Part shown: positions 44,921 to 53,780 of the stretch, piece after piece | Position numbering within the stretch: the stretch's first letter is position 1 | How the letters are laid out: each line of letters opens with the position of its first letter | DNA from: Hallella bergensis DSM 17361 | GTDB lineage: Bacteria; Bacteroidota; Bacteroidia; Bacteroidales; Bacteroidaceae | DNA: 64,000 nt | Direction of reading: 5' to 3' | Assembly (NCBI RefSeq): GCF_000160535.1 | Contig: NZ_GG704781.1 | Location: 923,210 to 987,209, forward strand | Translations under genes and position numbers: made by a program | Notes under the pieces: model-generated | What the model saw: only the letters and a program-made list of their open reading frames with translations | Databases searched by the model: none | Told to the model about the DNA's origin: nothing

Positions 44921-44939
44921 GGCCGGTGTTCCGGATAAC
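44921..44939 (+). repeat. 19-base direct repeat, copy 1 (left of the second PUL)
   Basis: GGCCGGTGTTCCGGATAAC matches 62302-62320 at 18 of 19 bases in the same orientation. In both places a weaker similarity follows, ending in AAAAGCT, and then a terminator hairpin. Confidence 0.6.
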
Positions 44940-44995
44940 CCGCAGTTGCAGTTAATTGCTGTCAATTTATGAATGGTTTATGAAAAGCTCTAATT

Positions 44996-45041
44996 GGGTA
45001 GGAGGTAAATGTTACTCGTAAAAGGCATTTACCTCCTACCC
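44996..45041. terminator. Convergent terminator between manC and the PL11 lyase
   Basis: GGGTAGGAGGTAAATG pairs perfectly over 16 bp with 45026-45041 around a 14-base loop. It lies between the two converging stops. T-runs are short on both sides. Confidence 0.8.
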
Positions 45042-45048
45042 GATTAAA

Positions 45049-48000
45049 TTATCTGATAGTCACACGTCTAATTTCCCGTTTACTACCTGCACGCATATCC
45101 AGAATATAGATGCCTCGGCTTAGAGAAAGACGTCCTATCATATTACCCAAAGTTGCCTTACGGCCACTCGACTTGCCTGCAACTCGTCCATCAATAGTAT
45201 ATATCATGACAGAAACGACTGTTTCGGCATCTATCGCAGAGACAGCTGTCTCATCATCCTTATCACGCGCAATGATATGCAACACACCCTGCTTATCCAT
45301 AGAACTTGTATCCCACCTCAGACCGTAGGGGGATTCAGAAGAGGTAAAAGATGACAGGTCAGGCAGATCGAAAGTCGGTGTACCACGGAATGTCTCGCAT
45401 GTCCACACTACGACACTATCACCTGCCACAGGCTTAAATCCATCGCGAAGCGTTACTTTAACTGTTCCATTGACTTCCAATATCCTATTGACTATTAGAT
45501 ATGATCGAGCTGAATTTAGTCCTTTAGCCGTGTTGACATGAAACTCGAGTGTACTACCATTCTGTATATAAGCATAGTCAGCCTTTAACATCCCATAAGG
45601 ATTAGACAATGTTGCATTTCCCGGAGCCACTGTTCCACCAGTCTGAGCGTACACGCGATAAACATAGCCCAACCCTGACAAACGTCCACTGTCAGCCACG
45701 ATTACATTCTGTGTGCCAAAGAACTGTTGAACTGCCTGTTTATCGTTCAGATTCAGTGTTCCACCTTTGATACTGATAGCTCCGTTAAAACTGGAACTGG
45801 CATTTCGACTCATTGTCCACAAGCCAGAGCCAACCTTCGAAAAACGACAGTCCCTGAAAGTCCCAGCATAGGTGACATCTTCGTTCCGGAAGCCAATAAC
45901 ATATTGTCCTCTACCTGTTAGCATGCCGTTTCCAGTAAGTCCACCCAGATAGAATGTCCTGCCACTATTACTCACCGTCACTCCACTATTGACATTCAAG
46001 TTGCCATTGCGAAGTCCTGAATTGTTAAAAGTAAACTCAGGATTATACGTTCCAGTCTTGTTGAAATAAGCATTAAGCGTACCAGAGAACGCACTCCAGT
46101 CACCTTTTATCTCCATACGCGGTCCTGTTGCATAGGCAGAAAGTGTACCTTTGCCTGAAAGTTTGCCATTATAGACACATCGCTGATCCATATACCAAGA
46201 TCCCTCTCCTCCTTCTGGCACCACTACATTAGCAAAATTACTGGAATAACTATAGATATTATCTGGGTCTTGGATTGAACCACCATTGAGGACTATCTGA
46301 GATGGATATATGTGCCTATTATTACTTTCTTGTGCACGTACCACACCATCATTCACATAAAGGTTTGGTATAGAAACCGAAGAAGGTAACACCAATATAC
46401 CTGACCCAGCTTTAACAAGCGAGCCCATACCCGAGAGCGAGCCTGCCATGGTCAGTGTTACTCCATCATCTGTACGGATAGAACCCCCTTTTGTCTCCAT
46501 TTTCATGGGATGACTTGTAGTGAGAGAGTTTGCTGGCACTAAAGAACCACCATTAAAATTGATTTGATTTGTGTATGAACCAAAGGCACCAATGGTCTCG
46601 CCATGCTCAAATCCAAGTTTACTTACCACAAGTGCACCTGCATTGAGATTCAAAGTTCCAACAAAACTGTTTATATTGTCTACACGAACGGTGCCCATAC
46701 CATTTTGTTCAATATCAACCTTGCCTCCGATGCTATCACCTGTCAGCAGATACTCCTTGTCATTGTTATTAAATAATATAGATCTCGGATAGATAGGCTC
46801 ACCGATGACCACTGATGTGTTGGATGCATTATCCGTGAAAATGATTTGATCACCACTCACAAAAGATGTGGCATCACCGGTATTATTGTCCTTGAAGTTT
46901 TTCTGCTTGTCAAGTTCCCAGAGATTGTCGCTTGATGGAGCCCAAACCACAGAACTCGGCTCGCGCATATCATCAACGACAAGTTTCAACTCGTTGTTTT
47001 CAAAAATCAACTTAGACTTAATGCCCTGCAGGCCCGTTAAATTAACTGCATCAAGGTTTCCTTGTATATTTTCTACCTTAGCCAACACATAAACACCTGG
47101 CTTTACAGTTGTACTTAAACGTGTGAAATGAAAACGGGGAGCAAGATGTTCAGGTCCAACTGTCCAATCTTTGCTTTCCAATTTGATGACTTTAGCTACA
47201 ATGTAGTCGCTGTGACCCTCTCCATCAATATCAAAATCTACGATTGATCCAAAGTTCAATAAGAGAGAATCAGTTTCCAATGTTCCTATTCTTCTTTGCG
47301 CTCCTGGTCTAATAGATGCTCCATAATCAGCCTCTATGCTGTTAAGAAACCTGCCGCCGTCGCTATTAAGTATCGAAAAACGATTGAGCCATACTCGACT
47401 CTTAGTCATTGTGCCATCAAAGTTCAACGTGCCAGCCCAGATATCAGTTGCACCAGTGTGGGTGTGTATTGCATTGGGTAGTGTAAGAATTCCGTCGCCC
47501 TGCTTTACCAATCGCATCGCTCCGGCAAAACCTCCACCTGTCAACGTGTGAGCATAGGTAATATATTCAATGTTATCATTATCGTTGTGACCTTTCACCC
47601 ATGTCGGTGCGTTGTCGAAAAGCACAGAAGGTGAAGCCCCGCTTTCCACTTGGTAAGTTGCGTTATTAGTCTCGTCAAGTAATACTTGTTTCCCATTGTG
47701 AGCAAGGCTTACGGTTCCGCCGGGAGAAACGAGTTGCTTTCCCATCTTGGTTACTGGCGGTGGGGCAATGGTTATACCTTCCATCTCTCCTAAATAATAA
47801 CTTATGTGTGGAGGTTGGTTGTAACCATTCATCTGCCAAACCATGGCATTGCGATATTGGTGGTCGTGAAGCAATGTGTATATACGCCACTTTGTCGGAA
47901 TAGTAGTCGTATATATACGTAAATTATTATCAATATCGCGCATGGCAATTTCCTCTCGCCAGTCACCAAAGATATCTCCCTGGAAACATGGCGTTGCTTT

Positions 48001-49620
48001 CGTGTCATTATTAGTATAGGTATCAGCAAACGTTCTGATAGCTCCCTGTCTATATTTGTAGATCGCACCGTTGCTGTTTCGAACTGCCACACCATTAAAA
48101 CTTTCTTCACACAGATCTCCATCCCAATAAGTGCGAAAATTAAGCGATATCCCATCGTTAGAAATCCCATCTACATGGCCATTGGTTACACAGCTAATAG
48201 GCGAATCATGGCCGCTAAAACCTATAGCCCCAGGAATCTCGTCAGTAAAATTACCACACATGGCTCGGCCGTCGTCTGATCCTCCGGCCAAACGATAGTA
48301 AATTTTACTGGTCGTAGCGTCCCGATAATTATTTGATGGTGAATCCTCATTACATGCATATATTTCCTGACCATGAACATAAGGATTGAAGTCACCCACG
48401 TGTTGTGCATCTCCATGACCAAGTCCTGTTGTGCTGAGTCCCTGCCCATTATCGTCAATAACCATACTGCCAAAACAAATCTCGTCTCGACCGTCCCAGT
48501 CTACATCTGCTATCGAATAATTATGGTATCCATTTCCATACCACGGAGAAGAAACGTCATTGCAGTTCCATCTCCATCTAACAGTCAATGCATGAGTTGT
48601 CGGATCGATATCGTATGCTATCATCTTATGACGTGTATAGATTCCGCGAGCCAGAAAGAGACTTGGTTTCTTTCCATCCAAATATGGAGCACCAAAGAAA
48701 TGTTTAGTAGAGCGATGTCCATAACCATCACCCCACGCTTTTTTTAAATCGGTTTCTCCTTGCTCCAGTCTTTTCAGCGGATATTCTCCACAATAGTATG
48801 GTTTTCCTGTCCGGCCATTCATATAAACCAAGAATTCGCTTCCAGAATGAATAAACTTTTCAGTCTGTCCGGATACAACATCAGAGCGATAATTCTTGCT
48901 CTTATTGCCAATCTCGTATGTAGTTCCATCCGCCATGTGAATAATTGTACCATCAGCAGCACGCATCACGGCCTCCGCCTTTCCGTCCATATCCCAGTCG
49001 TAAACTGCGATATTAGTTTCATTATGTTGAAAATCTGTGAGATTTGGCCCACAGTCAATCCACCACAGCAAGGTTCCGTCAAGCTTATATACTTCTATGC
49101 GATCAAAATCGACGCTACTGGCTGGAAATCCAGCATTATGGTCCACTGTATTCCACTGCTTAATGAATACTTCCATCTGACCATCACCATCTACATCGCC
49201 AAAAGTAGCATCGTTAGGTTCAAAATGTTCAGTTATATCTGTTGTGCCATCGTTCGAAGTCCGCGTGGCTTTAGGAATAACCAAATAGTCTTTATCCCAA
49301 ACAGAAACGGCAGCACTTCTGGGTTGCTCCACGCCATTGACAACAGCAGATACTGAATATTTGCTTGCTGAATTTCCATCGGCATCTATATAATTGGATA
49401 TCTCTAACGGAACAACATTAAGCTTTACTCCATCGCGGTAAATGTTATAGCCGACATCATAATATTCCGTACCATAAATACGCCAACTGACGTATACTCC
49501 TCCCGAAGGTTGCGAAACAGCTATCAAACCTCGATCTAAAGTATCCATAAAACGTTGTGCTTGCAACCCGAGGATCACTACGACAGACAGCAAGCCTGTC
49601 AAAAATATTTTTTTGAACAT
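45049..49620 (-). CDS. Rhamnogalacturonan lyase (PL11) fused to autotransporter-like repeats, T9SS tail
   Basis: 1523 residues from ATG 49620, which starts MFKKIFLTGLLSVVVILGLQA; an upstream ATG lies before the promoter region and gives no leader. Residues about 25-130 form an Ig-like domain (DRGLIAVSQPSGGVYVSWR), about 130-640 a PL11 propeller (GDVDGDGQMEVFIKQW, YDWDMDGKAEAVMRAADG, DVDWDGRDEICFGSMV) with Ca-binding-type DxDxDG loops. From about 650 to 1440 come repeats such as LVKQGDGILTLPN, IKGGTLNLND and GSLVKAGSGILVLP, as in autotransporter-associated beta-strand repeats. The end (MIYTIDGRVAGKSS, LSRGIYILDMR) is a T9SS sorting-type tail. PL11 cleaves the rhamnogalacturonan I backbone. It has its own promoter. 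Confidence 0.88.
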   Translation of the reverse strand: MFKKIFLTGLLSVVVILGLQAQRFMDTLDRGLIAVSQPSGGVYVSWRIYGTEYYDVGYNIYRDGVKLNVVPLEISNYIDADGNSASKYSVSAVVNGVEQPRSAAVSVWDKDYLVIPKATRTSNDGTTDITEHFEPNDATFGDVDGDGQMEVFIKQWNTVDHNAGFPASSVDFDRIEVYKLDGTLLWWIDCGPNLTDFQHNETNIAVYDWDMDGKAEAVMRAADGTIIHMADGTTYEIGNKSKNYRSDVVSGQTEKFIHSGSEFLVYMNGRTGKPYYCGEYPLKRLEQGETDLKKAWGDGYGHRSTKHFFGAPYLDGKKPSLFLARGIYTRHKMIAYDIDPTTHALTVRWRWNCNDVSSPWYGNGYHNYSIADVDWDGRDEICFGSMVIDDNGQGLSTTGLGHGDAQHVGDFNPYVHGQEIYACNEDSPSNNYRDATTSKIYYRLAGGSDDGRAMCGNFTDEIPGAIGFSGHDSPISCVTNGHVDGISNDGISLNFRTYWDGDLCEESFNGVAVRNSNGAIYKYRQGAIRTFADTYTNNDTKATPCFQGDIFGDWREEIAMRDIDNNLRIYTTTIPTKWRIYTLLHDHQYRNAMVWQMNGYNQPPHISYYLGEMEGITIAPPPVTKMGKQLVSPGGTVSLAHNGKQVLLDETNNATYQVESGASPSVLFDNAPTWVKGHNDNDNIEYITYAHTLTGGGFAGAMRLVKQGDGILTLPNAIHTHTGATDIWAGTLNFDGTMTKSRVWLNRFSILNSDGGRFLNSIEADYGASIRPGAQRRIGTLETDSLLLNFGSIVDFDIDGEGHSDYIVAKVIKLESKDWTVGPEHLAPRFHFTRLSTTVKPGVYVLAKVENIQGNLDAVNLTGLQGIKSKLIFENNELKLVVDDMREPSSVVWAPSSDNLWELDKQKNFKDNNTGDATSFVSGDQIIFTDNASNTSVVIGEPIYPRSILFNNNDKEYLLTGDSIGGKVDIEQNGMGTVRVDNINSFVGTLNLNAGALVVSKLGFEHGETIGAFGSYTNQINFNGGSLVPANSLTTSHPMKMETKGGSIRTDDGVTLTMAGSLSGMGSLVKAGSGILVLPSSVSIPNLYVNDGVVRAQESNNRHIYPSQIVLNGGSIQDPDNIYSYSSNFANVVVPEGGEGSWYMDQRCVYNGKLSGKGTLSAYATGPRMEIKGDWSAFSGTLNAYFNKTGTYNPEFTFNNSGLRNGNLNVNSGVTVSNSGRTFYLGGLTGNGMLTGRGQYVIGFRNEDVTYAGTFRDCRFSKVGSGLWTMSRNASSSFNGAISIKGGTLNLNDKQAVQQFFGTQNVIVADSGRLSGLGYVYRVYAQTGGTVAPGNATLSNPYGMLKADYAYIQNGSTLEFHVNTAKGLNSARSYLIVNRILEVNGTVKVTLRDGFKPVAGDSVVVWTCETFRGTPTFDLPDLSSFTSSESPYGLRWDTSSMDKQGVLHIIARDKDDETAVSAIDAETVVSVMIYTIDGRVAGKSSGRKATLGNMIGRLSLSRGIYILDMRAGSKREIRRVTIR

Positions 49621-49663
49621 CGTTGGAAGACTTTTAGTTACAGTATTAAGAATTTTATATTTG

Positions 49664-49671
49664 CAAATATA
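49664..49671 (-). promoter_or_regulatory. -7 box of the PL11 gene
   Basis: Minus strand TATATTTG with a TTG 19 bases upstream, about 44 bases before the start codon. It lies after the terminator of the preceding gene, so the lyase is a separate unit. Confidence 0.65.
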
Positions 49672-49749
49672 GCAATAAAACAAATCAGGACAAGCTTATG
49701 TATAACCCAAACTTTGTAATATAACTATTAATAACAAGTATTATACTTA

Positions 49750-49795
49750 AAAGAGCCACATCTAACTATGATAATAAGTAAAGACATGGCTCTTT
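49750..49795 (-). terminator. Terminator after the 674-residue secreted protein
   Basis: AAAGAGCCA (49750-49758) pairs with TGGCTCTTT (49787-49795); on the minus strand TTTTAAG overlaps and follows the stem end. The loop is long (28 bases). Confidence 0.55.
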
Positions 49796-49890
49796 CAGTT
49801 TTTTGAGAGATAACGATTTACAAACTACAGTTTTATACTTCTATTTTGTTTTGACGCTCTCTCATAAGTAATTTATTATTAATCAAAGAT

Positions 49891-51915
49891 TTATTTAACA
49901 ATGAACTTCTTACCGTTCTGGATATATATACCAGCAGGCAGGTTAGTCTTGTTAACACGCACACCACTGATGGAGTAAACAGGGGCATTAGCGTCATTAA
50001 TAGATGAATTATTGTCTATAACACCATTGATTCCTGTAGTACCGGGATTAAAACCCTTGTATGCAAAAATACGCACGCGGTTTATGGCTGTGTCAAAGCG
50101 ATATAAAGTATAGCCGGTGGCATCGGTTTTCACGATATCTACAGAATGACAAGTGGACTGCTTGTCATAACGATCGTAAGAACCTGTCTTTGTAATCTCC
50201 ACGAAATTAGGCTTGGCAGCATCATCGGTTACATATTTCGGATCAAAAGAAAGTTCCAGATTATTATATTTTGTTCCATTTACAAACAAACCCTCTTCAA
50301 GCAAAATTGCTACATTTGCACGATTAACATTAGGTATCAACGGAAGTACAGCGTTGGAGTATGTTGTTTCGTCCTGTTTCAATGTATATATAGGCAGTGG
50401 GGTGGCCGGATCAGTAACGATGGTCTTCACTTTATTCTTATGCGGCTCACCCTCGCTGGTTAGCTCGTTCATCCAGTGTCCAATCCAATGAGAAGTATTC
50501 TTATCTTCTAAAGTTCCAGCTACAAAGTAATCCGGCTTAGCGTCAAGTTGTTCTGCTGTCCAATTAATATACTGTACATCCTCAGCTATCTCATATTCTA
50601 CATCATTTTCTATGGTAATGGAACTGCGGTCATAGTATTCGACTCCATTAACTGGGATAGTATTGGCCGTAACCTGAAGTGAGCCCTTTTTAGTAACCTC
50701 CAAATTACCACCATTTTCTATTTCTCCGTTTTCAGAAGTACCGTCTTCATAGTTAATTACGTATGTCAACGCAATGTTGGGATTAAGTAACACCTGTGAA
50801 TTGTCAATAGATATTTTATATGTTTTTGAAAATCCTTCAGAAACAGAAGCAATTGATACAACAGGTTCCACCAGCTTGATAACTCCAGTCGTCACATTTT
50901 TCTCTACAACCTTTGATACAGCATCATTCTTAGTTGTCCAAACCTTCATTGTACCAGACTGGGTGATTCTTAATGTTGCAGTACCAGGTTCTCCAGTTAT
51001 TTCGTCTTCAGCATCATAATACTCTAACGTTTGTTCTTCACCACCAGGAAGAACATAGTGTAGCACCTCATCTTCATGGAATGTCGCCTTGAAAATTCGA
51101 TCATTGCCTTGCACCTGCTTTAAAAGAACAGTCGGAGTGTTAGCTACATCTTCATCGGTAGCGTAATACATCTTGATATTCATAAATTGTGTAATACCAA
51201 GATAACGTGCCTGATACATTATAATACCACCAGCAAGGTTATCAGCATCGGTAGGAAGAGTGTAAGCTCCACTGGTCAGCGGAGTACCATCAATACTTGA
51301 AATATTGTAGGATACTTGCTGTCCGACAACACTCAACGTTACGTTATACCATGTGCCTGCTGCAATATTTACAGAATCCGTATTATTATTCAACTGGAAG
51401 TAGCAAGTACCTGTAGGACTCGTTGCTACGCCGCCACTTCCCTTGCATTGGGTCAATTTAAACAAATAGTTAGGAAATACGGTTTGTGCATCACCATAAT
51501 ATGCTGGGAAACTTTCTTTTGCAGACTGAGCTGCAGTAGAATTTATTATAGCAAATTCATTGTTGCGTTGGCTATCTTTAGAGGAATTGTTTCCAAACTG
51601 TGCAAAGTTGAAAGAAAAGCTCAAGGTATAGCCATCTTCCGGTAGTGTCACCCCATCCCAAGGCCCATTGCCCCACAGAGTAGAAAACCTTGTGCCGTTA
51701 AACGATGCAGTTCCATTACCAAACTGAATGTAGTTTCCATCGTTCGTGTTCACTACAGACGTTGCATTCGTTGCAATGTCACCTCGACTATTGGTCCAGC
51801 TTGCCAAAGATGTAGCCTCATCTGTAAAGTTATCCTGATAGATAACCTTATCGTCCGCATTTGCAACTAATGTGCAAAGTGCTAAAGCCGCTGTCAATAA
51901 AGTAGACTTGTTCAT
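49891..51915 (-). CDS. Secreted multi-domain protein of unknown function with T9SS-type tail
   Basis: 674 residues. Signal peptide MNKSTLLTAALALCTLVANA. Residues about 25-250 look like a concanavalin-type beta-sandwich (VIYQDNFTDEATSLASW, EDGYTLSFSFNFAQFGNN, YFQLNNNTDSVNIAAGTWYN). A middle part has Ig-like repeats (ITQSGTMKVWTTKND, TKKGSLQVTANTIPVNGV). The end, PVYSISGVRVNKTNLPAGIY followed by a Lys-rich end, is a T9SS sorting-type tail. No catalytic motif is recognised. It follows the SusD4 gene by 75 bases in the same operon, where a surface glycan-binding protein would be expected; it may be a pectin-binding protein or an unrecognised enzyme. Confidence 0.8.
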   Translation of the reverse strand: MNKSTLLTAALALCTLVANADDKVIYQDNFTDEATSLASWTNSRGDIATNATSVVNTNDGNYIQFGNGTASFNGTRFSTLWGNGPWDGVTLPEDGYTLSFSFNFAQFGNNSSKDSQRNNEFAIINSTAAQSAKESFPAYYGDAQTVFPNYLFKLTQCKGSGGVATSPTGTCYFQLNNNTDSVNIAAGTWYNVTLSVVGQQVSYNISSIDGTPLTSGAYTLPTDADNLAGGIIMYQARYLGITQFMNIKMYYATDEDVANTPTVLLKQVQGNDRIFKATFHEDEVLHYVLPGGEEQTLEYYDAEDEITGEPGTATLRITQSGTMKVWTTKNDAVSKVVEKNVTTGVIKLVEPVVSIASVSEGFSKTYKISIDNSQVLLNPNIALTYVINYEDGTSENGEIENGGNLEVTKKGSLQVTANTIPVNGVEYYDRSSITIENDVEYEIAEDVQYINWTAEQLDAKPDYFVAGTLEDKNTSHWIGHWMNELTSEGEPHKNKVKTIVTDPATPLPIYTLKQDETTYSNAVLPLIPNVNRANVAILLEEGLFVNGTKYNNLELSFDPKYVTDDAAKPNFVEITKTGSYDRYDKQSTCHSVDIVKTDATGYTLYRFDTAINRVRIFAYKGFNPGTTGINGVIDNNSSINDANAPVYSISGVRVNKTNLPAGIYIQNGKKFIVK

Positions 51916-51989
51916 AATGTATGATTTAAAAGTTTAAGTTATATTCCGACTGACAACCAATGGATGCCTGCCGGATTGAAAAATATTTG

Positions 51990-53759
51990 TTACCAACCAG
52001 GATTTTGGGAAAGAACTTCACCCGACTTCATGATTTCAGTCTGTGGAATTGGAAACAGGTTCCATTTATCAAGCCATTTACCATTACCACGTGTATAGGA
52101 TACAGTGGTGTAGGTGTATGATGATATAGTTGTTCCATCTTCTGCATAGACTGGAATTATCTCCATACGATGAATATTCATGAACTTTTCACCGTCTTCT
52201 TTCCAACGCCGTACATCATAGAAGCGATGACCCTCGAAAGCCAACTCCACGCGACGTTCATTTTTATAGCTTTCCCAAAACTCATCGTTGCTGATCCCTA
52301 TGTTGAATGAAGGTATTCCTGCACGTTGCCGAGTCTTGCTGGCCATTTCACGAGCAGAGTGCTTAAACTCTTCATTTGTTTCATCAGCAGCGTTTTCCTT
52401 TCCTTGAGCCTTGAAATACTGAAACAAAGCCTCTGCATAATCCAAGTAAGCGGCTCCCAGCCGAAAAGTAAGCCACCCATGAGCACTTGTAGTCTGGTAA
52501 CCTGTCCGCAGGATTTGTGATGGATTGCAATATTTTTTAAGATAATAACCTGTTGGTGTAGCATAAGATGTTGTTGGACGACCATGAAATCCTCCTACAT
52601 AAGTCTCAAGTGTGGTATGTGTGGTGTTAACTAAGTCATTAGGCCAAACTTCACCGTTGTGAGCAATCGTCATATTGAAACGGGGATCACGATTAGCGTA
52701 AGGATTTTGTGCATCATATCCACTCCCCTGTTCATTGATAGATTTTCCATTGGTCATACAATAGGCATCTACAAGGTCTTGGGTTGGACAGTTGCCACCT
52801 TGACCACTACTATATCCTACAGGGAAATTATAGGATTCGAAAGTACGTGAAGCTCCCACTCGACGTGCAAACAAGATTTCTCCATACGCTTCCGAATTTG
52901 AATAGAAATCAGTTGCCCACAAATTACTATAAGTCTTGGCCAATGTCTTGCCAGCAGCTTGACAACTGTCAATTAATGCCTGACAAGCTTTGGCTGCCTT
53001 ATACCAACGCTTGACATCATTTGTTGGATTGAACAAAGGACTGGCATGATAAAGTGCTGCCTGGGCGCGAAGAGCCATCACGGCATATTTATTGGCTCGA
53101 CCTGTCTCCGGAGAAGCAAGTGCCATATCACCGAGATCGGTGTAGTCCTTGATGATACTGTCTTGGATATCTTCACACTCTGCATCGATAAATGCAAAAA
53201 TAGAATCTGATGAAACACGAGGTAAAGCGGCCTCTTCTGCACCGGTAAGATTGTGTGTCTTCAAGGGTACAGCACCATATTGTCTTACCAAGGTAAAATA
53301 AAAATAGGCACGTGCCCATCGACACTCGTACTTATAGTTATTATATTGATAGAGTTTTTTTTCATAATCCTTGTTCATGGCAAATTCCGGAAAATCGAGT
53401 CCCGTCCAGTTATCAAGGAATTCATTGCAATAGGTAATGCCTTCCCACGCATTTTTCCATATCGTTGGGCGAGGATTTGCAGGGCTCCACGCCCCGTTGT
53501 AAAAGTCTTCAATGGCATTGCCAGAAGTACTGAACTCTGACTCGTCCGTGGCCGAAGAAAGCATTGCTCCACTGAAATTGCCAAAGTCAGCATCCAAATC
53601 ATTGTAGATAGTGGTCATAAATCCACCTACATATTCAAAGTTTCGGTCAATGTATGAATGGTCAAAAGCCGTGTATTCGTGATAGTCCATCTTGTCGCCA
53701 CAAGAGAGCAACGAAAGGGAGACCATGGCTGCGCCAAATATTGATTGTCTGATTTTCAT
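51990..53759 (-). CDS. SusD/RagB-family lipoprotein 4
   Basis: 589 residues with lipobox LSLLSC (Cys20). SusD marks: NYKYECRWARAYFYFTLVRQ, YGAVPL, ELAFEGHRFYDVRRWKEDGE and a C-terminal WNLFPIPQTEIMKSGEVLSQ...NPGW. Partner of the short SusC4 directly upstream (21 bases). Probably binds rhamnogalacturonan oligosaccharides, from the PL11 gene downstream. Confidence 0.95.
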   Translation of the reverse strand: MKIRQSIFGAAMVSLSLLSCGDKMDYHEYTAFDHSYIDRNFEYVGGFMTTIYNDLDADFGNFSGAMLSSATDESEFSTSGNAIEDFYNGAWSPANPRPTIWKNAWEGITYCNEFLDNWTGLDFPEFAMNKDYEKKLYQYNNYKYECRWARAYFYFTLVRQYGAVPLKTHNLTGAEEAALPRVSSDSIFAFIDAECEDIQDSIIKDYTDLGDMALASPETGRANKYAVMALRAQAALYHASPLFNPTNDVKRWYKAAKACQALIDSCQAAGKTLAKTYSNLWATDFYSNSEAYGEILFARRVGASRTFESYNFPVGYSSGQGGNCPTQDLVDAYCMTNGKSINEQGSGYDAQNPYANRDPRFNMTIAHNGEVWPNDLVNTTHTTLETYVGGFHGRPTTSYATPTGYYLKKYCNPSQILRTGYQTTSAHGWLTFRLGAAYLDYAEALFQYFKAQGKENAADETNEEFKHSAREMASKTRQRAGIPSFNIGISNDEFWESYKNERRVELAFEGHRFYDVRRWKEDGEKFMNIHRMEIIPVYAEDGTTISSYTYTTVSYTRGNGKWLDKWNLFPIPQTEIMKSGEVLSQNPGW

Positions 53760-53780
53760 ATCCTGTCGTATTAAGAATGC

